Source: CAWUIO01 sp963922455
GTDB lineage: Bacteria > Bacteroidota > Bacteroidia > Cytophagales > Microscillaceae
Reading direction: 5' to 3'
Assembly: GCA_963922455.1 (NCBI GenBank)
Contig: CAWUIO010000025.1
Span: forward strand, 1 to 62,729
Length of the DNA stretch: 62,729 nt
Below are positions 45,664 to 54,501 of the stretch, one piece after another. The notes beneath the pieces were generated by a model. The model did not search any database, was not told the origin of the DNA, and saw nothing but the letters and a program-made list of their open reading frames with translations. The translations under genes were made by a program, and so were the position numbers. Positions within the stretch are counted from its first letter, which is position 1. The number at the start of each line of letters is the position of its first letter.

Positions 45664-46221
45664 ATGATTTTGGTTATTCTTATTGTCTTGCTAAGTATTG
45701 GTATTTATTACTTTGGCTATTACGAGGCCAAGTCACATCCTATATCTTTTTTTTACAGTGCATTTAATCGGGTGAATAATTACCAGCTTTTATCATTTTC
45801 ACTCTTATTGCTTAGTGCGGCAGTGCTTACTTTTATCAATGAGCGCATAGGCTTGGTGATGGGGGTATTTGCCTTTTTGCTGGCCATTCCCAATTTTGTC
45901 TTGTTTTTTGTTTTGATTTTTTACTGTGCAGGGTTTAACTATAGTGCCCCGGAGCTGTTTCGGGATGAAAAGAAGCGAATGCACATGGTAGTTATATTAC
46001 AGGGGATTCTGTACCCTATTGCCATAGCAGCCATTTTTAACGCAGATCTAACCATAATAGCTAGAACCAGTTTGCTTAATGCTTTGCCGGTTCTAGCTAT
46101 CAATTATATATTAATGAGCCTCTTGGTTTTTGTGCGATGGTATCGCTTTCGTTTAAATATCGAGGTACTCATCGAGAATTTTGAAGGAAGTCAGGGTAAA
46201 AGGAGAGTGCTCCTTATCTGA
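45664..46221 (+). CDS. Four-span membrane protein, paralogue B
   Basis: A 185-residue homologue of the preceding gene, starting 61 bp after it. The shared block reads FVLFFVLIFYCAGF then LFRDEKKRMHMVVILQGILY. It lacks about 20 N-terminal residues compared with paralogue A. It ends in a basic cytosolic tail. The function is unknown. It faces infB convergently with 52 bp between stop codons. Confidence 0.6.
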   Translation: MILVILIVLLSIGIYYFGYYEAKSHPISFFYSAFNRVNNYQLLSFSLLLLSAAVLTFINERIGLVMGVFAFLLAIPNFVLFFVLIFYCAGFNYSAPELFRDEKKRMHMVVILQGILYPIAIAAIFNADLTIIARTSLLNALPVLAINYILMSLLVFVRWYRFRLNIEVLIENFEGSQGKRRVLLI

Positions 46222-46273
46222 TTTTTCTTCCTTGTTCGTATTGCTTGTCCTAAGCCAATCTTATCCCTTTTTA

Positions 46274-49200
46274 TTAGAGGGTTCGTTTAATTTCTCTATT
46301 TTCATAGCTCTCAATAACATCCTCTACATTGATGTCATTGTATGATTTGATACTTATACCACACTCATAGCCAGATTTTACTTCCATGACATCATCTTTG
46401 AAGCGGCGTAAGGTATCTATTTCTCCTTCGTGAATCACGATACCATCTCGGATAATCCGGATTCGGTTTTGTTTTTTCACGTAACCATCGGTTACATAAC
46501 AACCGGCGACGGTACCCACTTTGGAGATCTTAAAGGTTTCGCGTACTAGAATATTTCCGGTAATTATCTCTTCCAGGGTTGGAGCTAACATACCTTCCAT
46601 GGCATCCTTGATCTCCTCAATGGCATTATAAATGACGGAGTAGAGCTTGATCTGTACTTTTTCTTGATCAGCTGCTTTTTTGGCTCCGCCGGAGGGTCGT
46701 ACTTGGAAACCAATGACGATGGCTTCGGCGGTAGAGGCCAGCATAATATCGGCTTCGGAGATTTGACCGACCGCCTTGTGAATAATTTTCACTTCAATCT
46801 CTGGAGTAGAGAGTTTGAGTAATGAGTCGGATAAGGCTTCTACCGATCCATCCACATCCCCTTTTACGATAATTTTAAGTTCCTTAAAATCACCCAAGGC
46901 TCGTCTACGTCCAATTTCTTCTAGGGTAAGGCCTTTGGTAGCCCGAATATTTTGTTCCCGAAGGATTTGTTGGCGTTTATTGGCTATTTCACGGGCTTCG
47001 CGGTCATTGTCCATTACCCGGAAGGTATCTCCAGCTTGCGGGGCCCCGTCTAAACCTAGTACTTGAACAGGGGTAGAGGGTCCGGCTTTTTTCAGTCGTT
47101 TTCCCCGGTGGTCATTCATGGCTTTGACCCGACCGAAGTGAGAACCTGCGAGTAAAACATCTCCTACAGATAGGGTACCATTTTGTACCAAGACGGTAGC
47201 CACATATCCCCGGCCTTTATCCAGAGAGGCTTCGATGACGGTACCAGTGGCTGAGCGGACTGGGTTGGCTTTCAATTCTAATAGTTCAGCTTCTAGGAGA
47301 ACCTTTTCTAAAAGATCTTCGATACCCATTCCGGTTTTGGCAGAAATTTCCTGATCTTGGTATTTCCCTCCCCAGCTTTCTACCAGCACATTTTCTTTGG
47401 ACAGTTCCTCTCGGATTTTGTCGGGATTGGCACTATCCTTATCCACTTTATTGATGGCAATTACGATAGGTACATCGGCCACTCGTGAGTGATTGATAGC
47501 TTCCTTCGTTTGAGGCATCACGTTATCATCGGCGGCAACTACTAGAATTACAATATCGGTTACCTTAGCCCCCCTTGCCCTCATCGCGGTAAAGGCTTCG
47601 TGACCAGGTGTATCGAGGAAGGCGATTCTTCGGCCATCTTCCACTTCCACGGAGTAGGCACCGATGTGCTGGGTAATTCCTCCCGACTCTGAAGCGGTCA
47701 CGTTGGCATTTCGGATAAAATCCAGCAAGGAGGTTTTACCGTGGTCGACGTGCCCCATGATTGTGACGATCGGGGCCCTTTCTTTTAGTTTAGTTTCATC
47801 TTCTTCTTCTACGACGGCAGGATCGGCTTCTTCTTCCATCGTATCAATAAACTCAACTTCAAAGCCAAATTCGTCGGATATGTAGGTGATGGCTTCGGCA
47901 TCCAAGCGTTGGTTGATAGACACGAACATTCCTAAGCTGATACAGGTAGCGATAAGCTCGTTGACCGAAATGTCCATTAGGTTGGCCAAGTCATTGGCCG
48001 AGATAAATTCGGTTACGCGTAGTTTTTTAGTTTCCTCTTGAACCTGGGCCGCTCTATTTTCCCGTTCTTTATTTCTTGAGCTACGGGTAGACCTATTACG
48101 TCCCGACTTTCCTTTATTGGAAATTTTGGCCAGCGTAGCTTTAATCTTATTCTGAATTTCCTCTTCAGAGATTTCGGTGGGCTGTTTGTTTCCGGCTTTA
48201 TTTCGGTTGTTAGGGTTATTATTTCCCGAACGGTTTCGGTTACGGTCTCTTCTATTATTATTGTTATTGTTACCAGATTGATTCTGGTTCTGATTTTGCC
48301 TTCGGTTTGTGTTATTATTGGTATTACTACCTGAGTTGTTATTACTATTATTGTTGTTTGTGCCTCCCGACTGATTGGTATTGGTATTCGTTTTAGCTTC
48401 CTGATTGGTAGCTCCCCCTTCACGCGTTATCCGTTTTTTCTTGCGTTTTCGTTTTTTCTTATTTTTATCGTCTGAGGAAGCCACCGGACGGGTTGTTTTT
48501 TTCTTCCGGTCGGTCGGTAGCTCAATTTTATCTAAGATAGTTAAGCCCTTTAAGGTTTTGGCCTTGGCCTTGATAACCTTTTCGGATTCTTCCTTGGAGC
48601 TAGCCGTCTCAGGCTTAGGATCACTTTGAGGGGGTGTATCGGGCTTTGGTGCAGTTTCCTGTTTACTGGGGCTCCCTCCCTCATTCTTATTATCAGGTTT
48701 GGGAGGCGTTTTATCTTTAGCCTTTTGCGTATCCGGTTTTGCTTGGCTTTTTGTCTCCGCTTTTGGTGTATTGGCCTTGGGAGTTTTCTCTTCCTTTTTT
48801 GGGTTTTGGGGAGGAGTTATTTCCTTCTTGTTTTCTACCGGTTTGGGCTCAGGTATTGGTTCAGATTTGGGTTCAGCTTTCTTCTCTTCCTCCTTTTTAA
48901 GGCTAGGGTTAGGCTTAGCCACCTTTTTGGGTTCTTTGCTGGAGCTTTCTTGAACCGGTTTATTGTCTTTTGGTGTCGGAGAAGGCTTTTCTTTGGGAGG
49001 ATCCTCGGCCTTAGTTTTTACTTTAGGAGTTTCTGTTTTGCTAGATGAAACTTCTTTTTTGGGATTAGGGTCCTCGGTTATGGCCTTAGGTTGCTCCTTC
49101 ACAGGCTTAGGAGTCTCACTTTTAGGCTTGGGCTCTTCTTCTTTAGGGCTTTTGGCTGCTTTCTTGGGAGGTTCTGGAGATTTATTTTCTCTCACCTCGG

Positions 49201-49651
49201 CGGTGCTTTTCTTGCTTTCTGTTTTGGCAGAAGCATTTTTGGCACTATCCAAATCAATTTTATCCAGAACTTTTAAGCCAGGCAGTTTAGGAGAGTTAAT
49301 CTTTTCTGTCTTTTCTGGAGCAGTTTGATCATTCTCCTTTGCCTTGGGTGGCTCGGGCTCTTTGTCAATAGCTTTGGGCTGTTCTTCCACAGCTACATCA
49401 CTATCACTATCTTTGGGTGTGCTTTCAGGTGAAGTTTGGGTGGCGGGTGAAGGCCCTCGCCGGATATTGAGACTGGAAATATCAACCCCAAACTCATCAG
49501 CTAACATCTCAAATTGAGACATACTGATTTTATAATTGGGGTTATTATCCACCTCAATTCCTTGCCCCGCTAGCTTATCAGCTAGGGTTGGCACCCCAAC
49601 TTTTAACTCACGAGCGGCTTGGCTTAGCCTTATTTTACGTTCTTTCGCCAT
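46274..49651 (-). CDS. infB: Translation initiation factor IF-2
   Basis: The GTPase that brings initiator tRNA to the ribosome. 1125 residues: an IF2_N domain (about 5-55), a linker of roughly 480 residues very rich in Lys, Pro, Glu, Ser and then Asn/Arg (about 80-560), a second IF2_N-like domain (LRVTEFISANDLANLMDIS), the G domain with GHVDHGKT (about 631-638), DTPGHEAF and NKVDKD, and the C-terminal IF2 domains ending ENREIKRTL. The G domain and C-terminus are standard; the linker is long even for the phylum. It is the last gene of the rimP-nusA-infB operon. Confidence 0.97.
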   Translation of the reverse strand: MAKERKIRLSQAARELKVGVPTLADKLAGQGIEVDNNPNYKISMSQFEMLADEFGVDISSLNIRRGPSPATQTSPESTPKDSDSDVAVEEQPKAIDKEPEPPKAKENDQTAPEKTEKINSPKLPGLKVLDKIDLDSAKNASAKTESKKSTAEVRENKSPEPPKKAAKSPKEEEPKPKSETPKPVKEQPKAITEDPNPKKEVSSSKTETPKVKTKAEDPPKEKPSPTPKDNKPVQESSSKEPKKVAKPNPSLKKEEEKKAEPKSEPIPEPKPVENKKEITPPQNPKKEEKTPKANTPKAETKSQAKPDTQKAKDKTPPKPDNKNEGGSPSKQETAPKPDTPPQSDPKPETASSKEESEKVIKAKAKTLKGLTILDKIELPTDRKKKTTRPVASSDDKNKKKRKRKKKRITREGGATNQEAKTNTNTNQSGGTNNNNSNNNSGSNTNNNTNRRQNQNQNQSGNNNNNNRRDRNRNRSGNNNPNNRNKAGNKQPTEISEEEIQNKIKATLAKISNKGKSGRNRSTRSSRNKERENRAAQVQEETKKLRVTEFISANDLANLMDISVNELIATCISLGMFVSINQRLDAEAITYISDEFGFEVEFIDTMEEEADPAVVEEEDETKLKERAPIVTIMGHVDHGKTSLLDFIRNANVTASESGGITQHIGAYSVEVEDGRRIAFLDTPGHEAFTAMRARGAKVTDIVILVVAADDNVMPQTKEAINHSRVADVPIVIAINKVDKDSANPDKIREELSKENVLVESWGGKYQDQEISAKTGMGIEDLLEKVLLEAELLELKANPVRSATGTVIEASLDKGRGYVATVLVQNGTLSVGDVLLAGSHFGRVKAMNDHRGKRLKKAGPSTPVQVLGLDGAPQAGDTFRVMDNDREAREIANKRQQILREQNIRATKGLTLEEIGRRRALGDFKELKIIVKGDVDGSVEALSDSLLKLSTPEIEVKIIHKAVGQISEADIMLASTAEAIVIGFQVRPSGGAKKAADQEKVQIKLYSVIYNAIEEIKDAMEGMLAPTLEEIITGNILVRETFKISKVGTVAGCYVTDGYVKKQNRIRIIRDGIVIHEGEIDTLRRFKDDVMEVKSGYECGISIKSYNDINVEDVIESYENREIKRTL

Positions 49652-49757
49652 ATAGTAGTTACAAGTTTGAATCCTTTATTAATAGCCGTTATGTAGTATA
49701 ACGACAAACGATGAACTGTATTCAGCTCACAAATAGGATATTAAAATGCTGATCTAA

Positions 49758-51029
49758 TTATTCAAATTCTTTACGGAATAGGTCCAGGACGAAGTCAACC
49801 GTTTCCTCTTCCAGGTCACTTCGTTTAACCAAAGCTTCTTTCCCTAAATCGAGTACACTTTTGGCTGTATCCAAACCGATTCTTTTCAATTCGTGAATGA
49901 TCCAAAGATCAATTTCATCTTCAAATTCTGAGAGCTCGATATCTTCTTCTTCTTCAAACTCATCGCTGTCTCGGAACACATCAATTTCGTAGCCCACTAA
50001 GCGGCTGGCGAGTTTAATATTATGCCCACCTTTACCAATTGCTAGGGATACTTGATCTGGCTTTAAAAATACAGATATCCGCCCGTTTTCTTCCATCACG
50101 ATATTTGTAATCTTAGCTGGGCTCAAGGCTCGCGAGATGTACAAATCTAAGTTGTCTGTATAATTGATTACATCAATATTTTCATTGTTGAGTTCTCTCA
50201 CAATACTGTGGATGCGAGAACCTTTCATCCCCACACAGGCTCCTACCGGGTCAATACGGTCATCATAGGATTCTACGGCAACTTTGGCCCTTTCACCGGG
50301 TTCCCGGACGACTTTTCTTATATTAATAAGACCGTCGTATACTTCGGGTATTTCATTTTCAAACAAACGCTCCAAAAATATAGGAGACGTTCTAGATAAA
50401 ATAATATTGGGATTGCTATTTACCATGTCCACTTTATGAACAATGGACTTAACTACATCTCCTTTACGAAATTTATCTTTGGGTATTTGCTGTGATTTAG
50501 GCAAAATCAACTCATTCCCTTCGGAGTCCATGAGTAAAACCTGCCGGGCATCTCTCCCCAAAATCTGATAAACCTCTCCAATTACTATTTCATCAACTAG
50601 CTCGATATACTTTTGATAGAGGTTTTCTTTCTCCAAGTCTTTAATCTTCTGGATTAGGGTCTGACGGGCAGTAAGCACGGCGCGTCGGCCAAAATCTGAG
50701 AGACTAATATCTTCGGCTAGTTCTTCTCCAATTTCAAAGTCATCTTCAATTTTTCGGGCTTCGGATAAACTTACTTTATCGGAGAGTCCTACTTCTTCAG
50801 AATCGTCGGCAACTACGAGACGGAAACGTCTCATTTCCAGGTCACCACTTTCTGTGTTGATAATCACATCAAAGTTGGCATCCGATCCATATTTTTTTCG
50901 GATCATCGTACGGAACACGTCTTCTAATAGACGAGCCATCGTACTGCTATCAATATTTTTGGAGCGAGCAAATTCGGCAAACGAATCTATAAACTTCGAT
51001 TTCTCCAAATCAATTTTCTTAGTGCTCAT
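49758..51029 (-). CDS. nusA: Transcription termination/antitermination protein NusA
   Basis: 423 residues: an N-terminal RNA-polymerase-binding domain (about 1-130), an S1 domain (about 135-205), two KH domains including GACVGMKGSRI and AIGKGGHNIKLASRL, and a short acidic C-terminal extension ending in a helix-hairpin-helix-like segment (LKRIGLDTAKSVLDLG). It binds elongating RNA polymerase and RNA, affecting pausing and termination. It starts 4 bp after rimP. It may autoregulate the operon through the leader upstream of rimP. Confidence 0.96.
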   Translation of the reverse strand: MSTKKIDLEKSKFIDSFAEFARSKNIDSSTMARLLEDVFRTMIRKKYGSDANFDVIINTESGDLEMRRFRLVVADDSEEVGLSDKVSLSEARKIEDDFEIGEELAEDISLSDFGRRAVLTARQTLIQKIKDLEKENLYQKYIELVDEIVIGEVYQILGRDARQVLLMDSEGNELILPKSQQIPKDKFRKGDVVKSIVHKVDMVNSNPNIILSRTSPIFLERLFENEIPEVYDGLINIRKVVREPGERAKVAVESYDDRIDPVGACVGMKGSRIHSIVRELNNENIDVINYTDNLDLYISRALSPAKITNIVMEENGRISVFLKPDQVSLAIGKGGHNIKLASRLVGYEIDVFRDSDEFEEEEDIELSEFEDEIDLWIIHELKRIGLDTAKSVLDLGKEALVKRSDLEEETVDFVLDLFRKEFE

Positions 51030-51033
51030 TTGA

Positions 51034-51507
51034 TTAAAATGAAACTAGGATGTTTGCTTCCTGAATTTGATCAAAGGGAATAAATTCCTCAGATGCATTA
51101 TCTGGCTGGCTTGATCCTTTTTTATTATGAGTTTTACGTTCTATATCTATACCTTCGGGGCTAACCGATTTGAGAAGCCCTTCAGTCTGAGTCCCGTCTT
51201 GTTTTTTCACCAGAATTTTCCGACCGACATGTTGTGGGTATTGCCGATATAATTTGAGGGGGCTATCTACCCCTGGTGAAGAAACTTCTAATATAAAGGA
51301 GCCCTTGATTAGGTCTCGTTCCTCTATCTTACGGGAAAGCTCCCGGCTTACCCGGGCACATTCATCAATCGTTATTCCCTGGTCCCCATCCAGCAGAATG
51401 TGAAGCTTTGGACGGGAGTGATTGGGGTTAAAACGAATATCCACTATAAAGTTTGATTCGTTTAAAATTGTCTCAAGATTCGACCTTACAAAGTCTACAA
51501 CTTGCAT
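51034..51507 (-). CDS. rimP: Ribosome maturation factor RimP
   Basis: 157 residues. Visible motifs are the N-terminal domain with IDECARVSRELSRKIE, then LEVSSPGVDSPLK, the RimP hallmark, and an SH3-like C-terminal domain (GRKILVKKQDGTQTEGLL). It assists 30S subunit assembly. It is the first gene of the conserved rimP-nusA-infB operon and is preceded by a structured leader. Confidence 0.95.
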   Translation of the reverse strand: MQVVDFVRSNLETILNESNFIVDIRFNPNHSRPKLHILLDGDQGITIDECARVSRELSRKIEERDLIKGSFILEVSSPGVDSPLKLYRQYPQHVGRKILVKKQDGTQTEGLLKSVSPEGIDIERKTHNKKGSSQPDNASEEFIPFDQIQEANILVSF

Positions 51508-51529
51508 ATAATGCCTATATAATAAAAAT

Positions 51530-51610
51530 AAGGGCCTAATGAGCCCTTCAGGAATGCAGCAGATCGCATTTCGGATCTACTTGGTATCCCGTGCTAGCAC
51601 GGTACATACC
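51530..51610 (-). ncRNA. Structured leader of the rimP-nusA-infB operon (candidate attenuator)
   Basis: Three helices lie in the roughly 105-nt leader. In minus-strand order they are: GGTAT and ATACC enclosing CCGTGC/GCACGG (about 51583-51610); GTAGATC with GATCTGC (51559-51580), which overlaps an alternative AATGC/GCATT pairing (51553-51570); and AAGGGC with GCCCTT (51530-51548) followed by ATTTTTATT. The last resembles an intrinsic terminator about 20 nt before the rimP ATG. The overlapping pairings could be alternative states or a pseudoknot. I do not match it to a known riboswitch. Confidence 0.55.
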
Positions 51611-51618
51611 ACACATTT

Positions 51619-51651
51619 GTAAATTATCTAGTTCATAGAAAACTTTTCAAA
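51619..51651 (-). promoter_or_regulatory. Predicted promoter of the rimP-nusA-infB operon
   Basis: On the minus strand TTTG (51648-51651) and TAATTTAC (51619-51626) are separated by 21 nt, close to the Bacteroidota pattern TTTG-N19-21-TAnnTTTG. It predicts a start near 51612 and a leader of about 105 nt. Confidence 0.5.
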
Positions 51652-52283
51652 TGGCTTATTAAATGCATAATTTCCTGAAATTAAAATCCAAATATAGTAC
51701 ATCGTCAAAAATAAAACAAGTATCTAGGACGTATGGTTCTAGTAATACTGACAAAAGAAAGGCTTCGAAGTTAAGGAAGCAAATATAAAGCGGTGTAAAA
51801 AGACAATTTTCCCAAAGCTTAATATAAAAATACCTTAATAATAATACATCGTAAAACCGGAGGGATATCGAACTCTCCCAATATGGGAACTCATTTTTAG
51901 TTTTCGGGAGAAGGAATCTTGCCCAAGTCAGATTATTGCTTAAAAAACAGAAAAGCAGGCTTGATTCTTCAAATCTCGTAAATCGAGCTATTTTCTTGTT
52001 AAATATTGCAAAAAACACACATCAAATTGTAATTTTTTATTGCAGGTTATTGTTTATCTATATAAATATTCCTACATTGGTTTTTAGAACCTATGCAGTA
52101 TAACTCTACAATTTTCATATTTCAAGAATTTATTTTCAATTCTTTAGATAGAAAATTCATAAAAGGGGATGATTCTTACTTTATCTCTTTTGACCGAGTA
52201 CTTTAAACTAAAACCTTGCCAAAAAGTATCCCGTTGTTTTATTAAGGAAAACGAAAGGATACACGCAAGTTAACTCTAAGACT
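51652..52283. other. AT-rich intergenic region without supported gene
   Basis: About 630 bp between the rimP promoter and a small membrane protein gene. An open frame of 119 codons on the minus strand (51659-52018) is rich in Phe/Leu/Tyr/Cys, as expected from AT-rich non-coding DNA, and I do not support it. No repeat copy was seen. Confidence 0.5.
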
Positions 52284-52580
52284 ATGATGGTTTATAACGA
52301 CTTCGATTCAGCGACACTGCACGAGCATGATAACTTATTAATGAGATATCCACGTCTCGCGGGTATGTTTTCTTTGTTTTCTTTACTATTCTCTGCATCA
52401 GTGATTGGTTTATTTATCAATCTTCTTATAAATGCCCAGTATCCTATAACGCACTTCTTTTTCCTTATCGGAATTGTTGTTTCACTCCTGGCCGGAGTAA
52501 GTATCAATATGTTTGCCCGAATGAAAGCCCAACGCTCCATGCGGGCCAAGTTAGAAGCTTTATTAAAAGGAATTGAATAG
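52284..52580 (+). CDS. Small two-span membrane protein
   Basis: 98 residues with two hydrophobic helices (about 27-50 and 55-78) and a basic C-terminus (MKAQRSMRAKLEALLKG), so both ends are probably cytosolic. Not recognised. The two consecutive ATGs at 52284 and 52287 are alternative starts. A strong terminator 22 bp after the stop supports an independent transcription unit. Confidence 0.6.
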   Translation: MMVYNDFDSATLHEHDNLLMRYPRLAGMFSLFSLLFSASVIGLFINLLINAQYPITHFFFLIGIVVSLLAGVSINMFARMKAQRSMRAKLEALLKGIE

Positions 52581-52602
52581 CCGGAAACATTCTTCAAATC
52601 TT

Positions 52603-52640
52603 AAAGACCGAAAATTAGCGTTTTCGGTCTTTTTGTTTTT
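52603..52640 (+). terminator. Intrinsic terminator after the small membrane protein
   Basis: A perfect 12-bp stem, AAAGACCGAAAA with TTTTCGGTCTTT, loop TTAGCG, and a T-rich tail. Confidence 0.92.
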
Positions 52641-52684
52641 ATACATATTGAGAAATTAATCGCCCAACCTTCCTGCGTCCTTGC

Positions 52685-53470
52685 ATGCCCTTCACTCCTG
52701 AGCATAGTACCTCCGAGATTTTTTCCTTTTTAGATGACTTGGGTGCCTTTCCCCAAAGAATTTCTGCCACTTCTCTCTATTTACCTCATAGAGATATTTA
52801 TATCCATTATCTCCCCATGCTTTCCCCAGGAGAACCCTTGCCCACATTATTCCTGAACAAATTTACCCAATCCGCTTTTCGCTGTATTTGGGAAGACCAA
52901 TGGCACCTCAAAAAGGACATCATGCAATCGCGCTTGGCTTCCTTGAGTGGTAAAACCCAACGTTTTCATGGGAGGCATACCCGAGCCCAGGCCATACCTG
53001 GCCAAAATGCCCGTGACTTTCTGGATCAATACCATATCCTGGGGGGCACGGTGGCCAAGTATAAGTATGGCCTACTCCAACGGTACACGCAGGACTTACT
53101 GGCCGTTATGACGTTTAGCAAAGCTCGCCCAATCACTCGTGAAGGGAAGATCTTTCAGTCATATGAACTTATCCGACAATGCAACCGACATCACGAAACG
53201 GTGGTAGGAGGATTGAGTAAACTTCTAAGTGCCTTCATCCGGGAACAAAGCCCCGATGATATTGTAACCTATGTAGGATTGGATTGGTCGGATGGGAAGG
53301 TTTATGAAAAAATGGGGTTTGAACTTGAAAGTATCAGCCCCGGAGCCCGTCTGAAAGTAAACCCCCATAATGGGAAACGCTTGCCCCTTAACCGGACCCC
53401 TGAAGCAGGCGATTCGTGGAAAGAAGTGTATTACCCGGGCAACCGCAAATTTATCCGAAGGTTTAAATAA
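52685..53470 (+). CDS. Conserved hypothetical protein with a phage-like acetyltransferase-type domain
   Basis: A 261-residue cytosolic protein. The C-terminal half (MTFSKARP ... GGLSKLLSAFIREQSPDDI ... VGLDWSDGKVYEKMGFELES) resembles a region common in phage and homing-endonuclease-associated proteins, with the GKVYEKMGF element recalling GNAT-like folds. The N-terminal half (FTQSAFRCIWEDQWHLKKDI) has no domain I recognise. No phage genes are adjacent. A repeat copy begins 55 bp after its stop. The function is unknown. Confidence 0.55.
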   Translation: MPFTPEHSTSEIFSFLDDLGAFPQRISATSLYLPHRDIYIHYLPMLSPGEPLPTLFLNKFTQSAFRCIWEDQWHLKKDIMQSRLASLSGKTQRFHGRHTRAQAIPGQNARDFLDQYHILGGTVAKYKYGLLQRYTQDLLAVMTFSKARPITREGKIFQSYELIRQCNRHHETVVGGLSKLLSAFIREQSPDDIVTYVGLDWSDGKVYEKMGFELESISPGARLKVNPHNGKRLPLNRTPEAGDSWKEVYYPGNRKFIRRFK

Positions 53471-53525
53471 GGCACTCATTACTTTACACGACTGGCCCTA
53501 TCCCGAGTAGCCCACTCAATAGTTT

Positions 53526-53656
53526 GGCTTAGGGATAGAGCGGCCTGTTTGAGCTCGTGGGGGCCTGGCGGGGAAAGGCAGCGAGTAGCGAAAGCCCGAC
53601 CCACGCCGGCACTCCCTGGGCTAGGAGATACAAAAGGGCATAGGCGTGGGGAAGCC
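53526..53656 (+). repeat. Structured intergenic repeat, copy 10
   Basis: Ends GGCTT (53526-53530) and AAGCC (53652-53656) pair. The variable stem is CCACGCC (53601-53607) with GGCGTGG (53643-53649): an A-T pair replaces the G-C pair of copies 4 and 9. The CCCCTTA that trails this end supplies the TAA stop of the convergent PARG gene. Confidence 0.92.
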
Positions 53657-53658
53657 CC

Positions 53659-54501
53659 TTATATCCCTAATTTTTCTTCAAATGCCCGATACACGGCCCG
53701 GTCTTTTGTCTGATCCAGGACCGCAAACACCACTAAATCAAACGTCTTTTCATATTTCCCCTTGTCGAGCAAAAGATCCCTCCAAATTTGGGCAATCAGG
53801 GCCGGATCGTTCCCAAAAACGCCGCAACCCCAAGCCCCTAAAACCAAGACCCGGTGCCCATAGTGATGGGCCAATCGCAAAACCAACTCAGCTCTCGCCT
53901 GCATTTGCGGCCTTACCTCGGGCAAAAGCGCTGGGTCCTGATTTTTTAAGCAAGTCTTGTTGACCGCCGGAGAGGTGATAAAATTTAGTAAGTAAGGCTC
54001 CAACAAAAGTTGGTCTTGATGATCCCGAATTACGGGGACACTCGGCGAGTAAATCATTCGATGCGAATACAGGCAATTGGCCACTTGCTTATGAAAATCA
54101 TACAGTTGGGGCCGGCTTTGCAGACTGAGATACAAGGCAGACGAACGGGCCAAACTTTCTTCTTGGGCCTGACTGCCCGATAAAAAGCCGCCTCCTGGAT
54201 TTTTGGCCGAAGCAAAATTAAGACAAAGCACGCGCTGGTACCCTTCTGCTTGGACTAAGCGCTGTGCCGCTTCCAAACTGCTTTCCGGACTTAATTGAAG
54301 CTTCCCCATACCGAGGTTGGGTGGAGGTGCTAAGGCAGCCAGAGCCTCGGGATCGTAATACTTACTCTGGGCTAAGCTGGTATACAAATGGGCTTTTAGA
54401 TCAATAGGCACTCCATGAGAATTGGTATAGCCCCCCGCCTCCAAAATGTTTATAGTTTCTTGGGCAATCTCTACCCTTTGTTCTCTATTGGCCATAGACA
54501 A
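53659..54501 (-). CDS. Bacterial poly(ADP-ribose) glycohydrolase-like protein (TIGR02452/DUF2263)
   Basis: 280 residues. The N-terminal helix region (REQRVEIAQETINILEAG) is typical of the microbial PARG-like group. The macrodomain contains GGG at 103-105, seven residues, then QEE at 113-115, matching the PARG catalytic signature GGG-X6-8-QEE with E115 as the likely catalytic acid. GAWGCGVFGNDP follows, shaping the ADP-ribose pocket. It would hydrolyse poly- or mono-ADP-ribose from modified targets. No ADP-ribosyltransferase is encoded in the window. The last codons and stop lie against the end of repeat copy 10. Confidence 0.88.
   Translation of the reverse strand: MSMANREQRVEIAQETINILEAGGYTNSHGVPIDLKAHLYTSLAQSKYYDPEALAALAPPPNLGMGKLQLSPESSLEAAQRLVQAEGYQRVLCLNFASAKNPGGGFLSGSQAQEESLARSSALYLSLQSRPQLYDFHKQVANCLYSHRMIYSPSVPVIRDHQDQLLLEPYLLNFITSPAVNKTCLKNQDPALLPEVRPQMQARAELVLRLAHHYGHRVLVLGAWGCGVFGNDPALIAQIWRDLLLDKGKYEKTFDLVVFAVLDQTKDRAVYRAFEEKLGI

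Noticed and set aside
51530..51610. Leader upstream of rimP as SRP RNA, T-box or tRNA
   Set aside because: The SRP tetraloop motif, the T-box AGGGTGG element and a tRNA cloverleaf with a TTC loop are all absent.
51659..52018. 119-codon minus-strand ORF upstream of rimP
   Set aside because: Its composition is that of AT-rich non-coding DNA, with no domain and no signal peptide.
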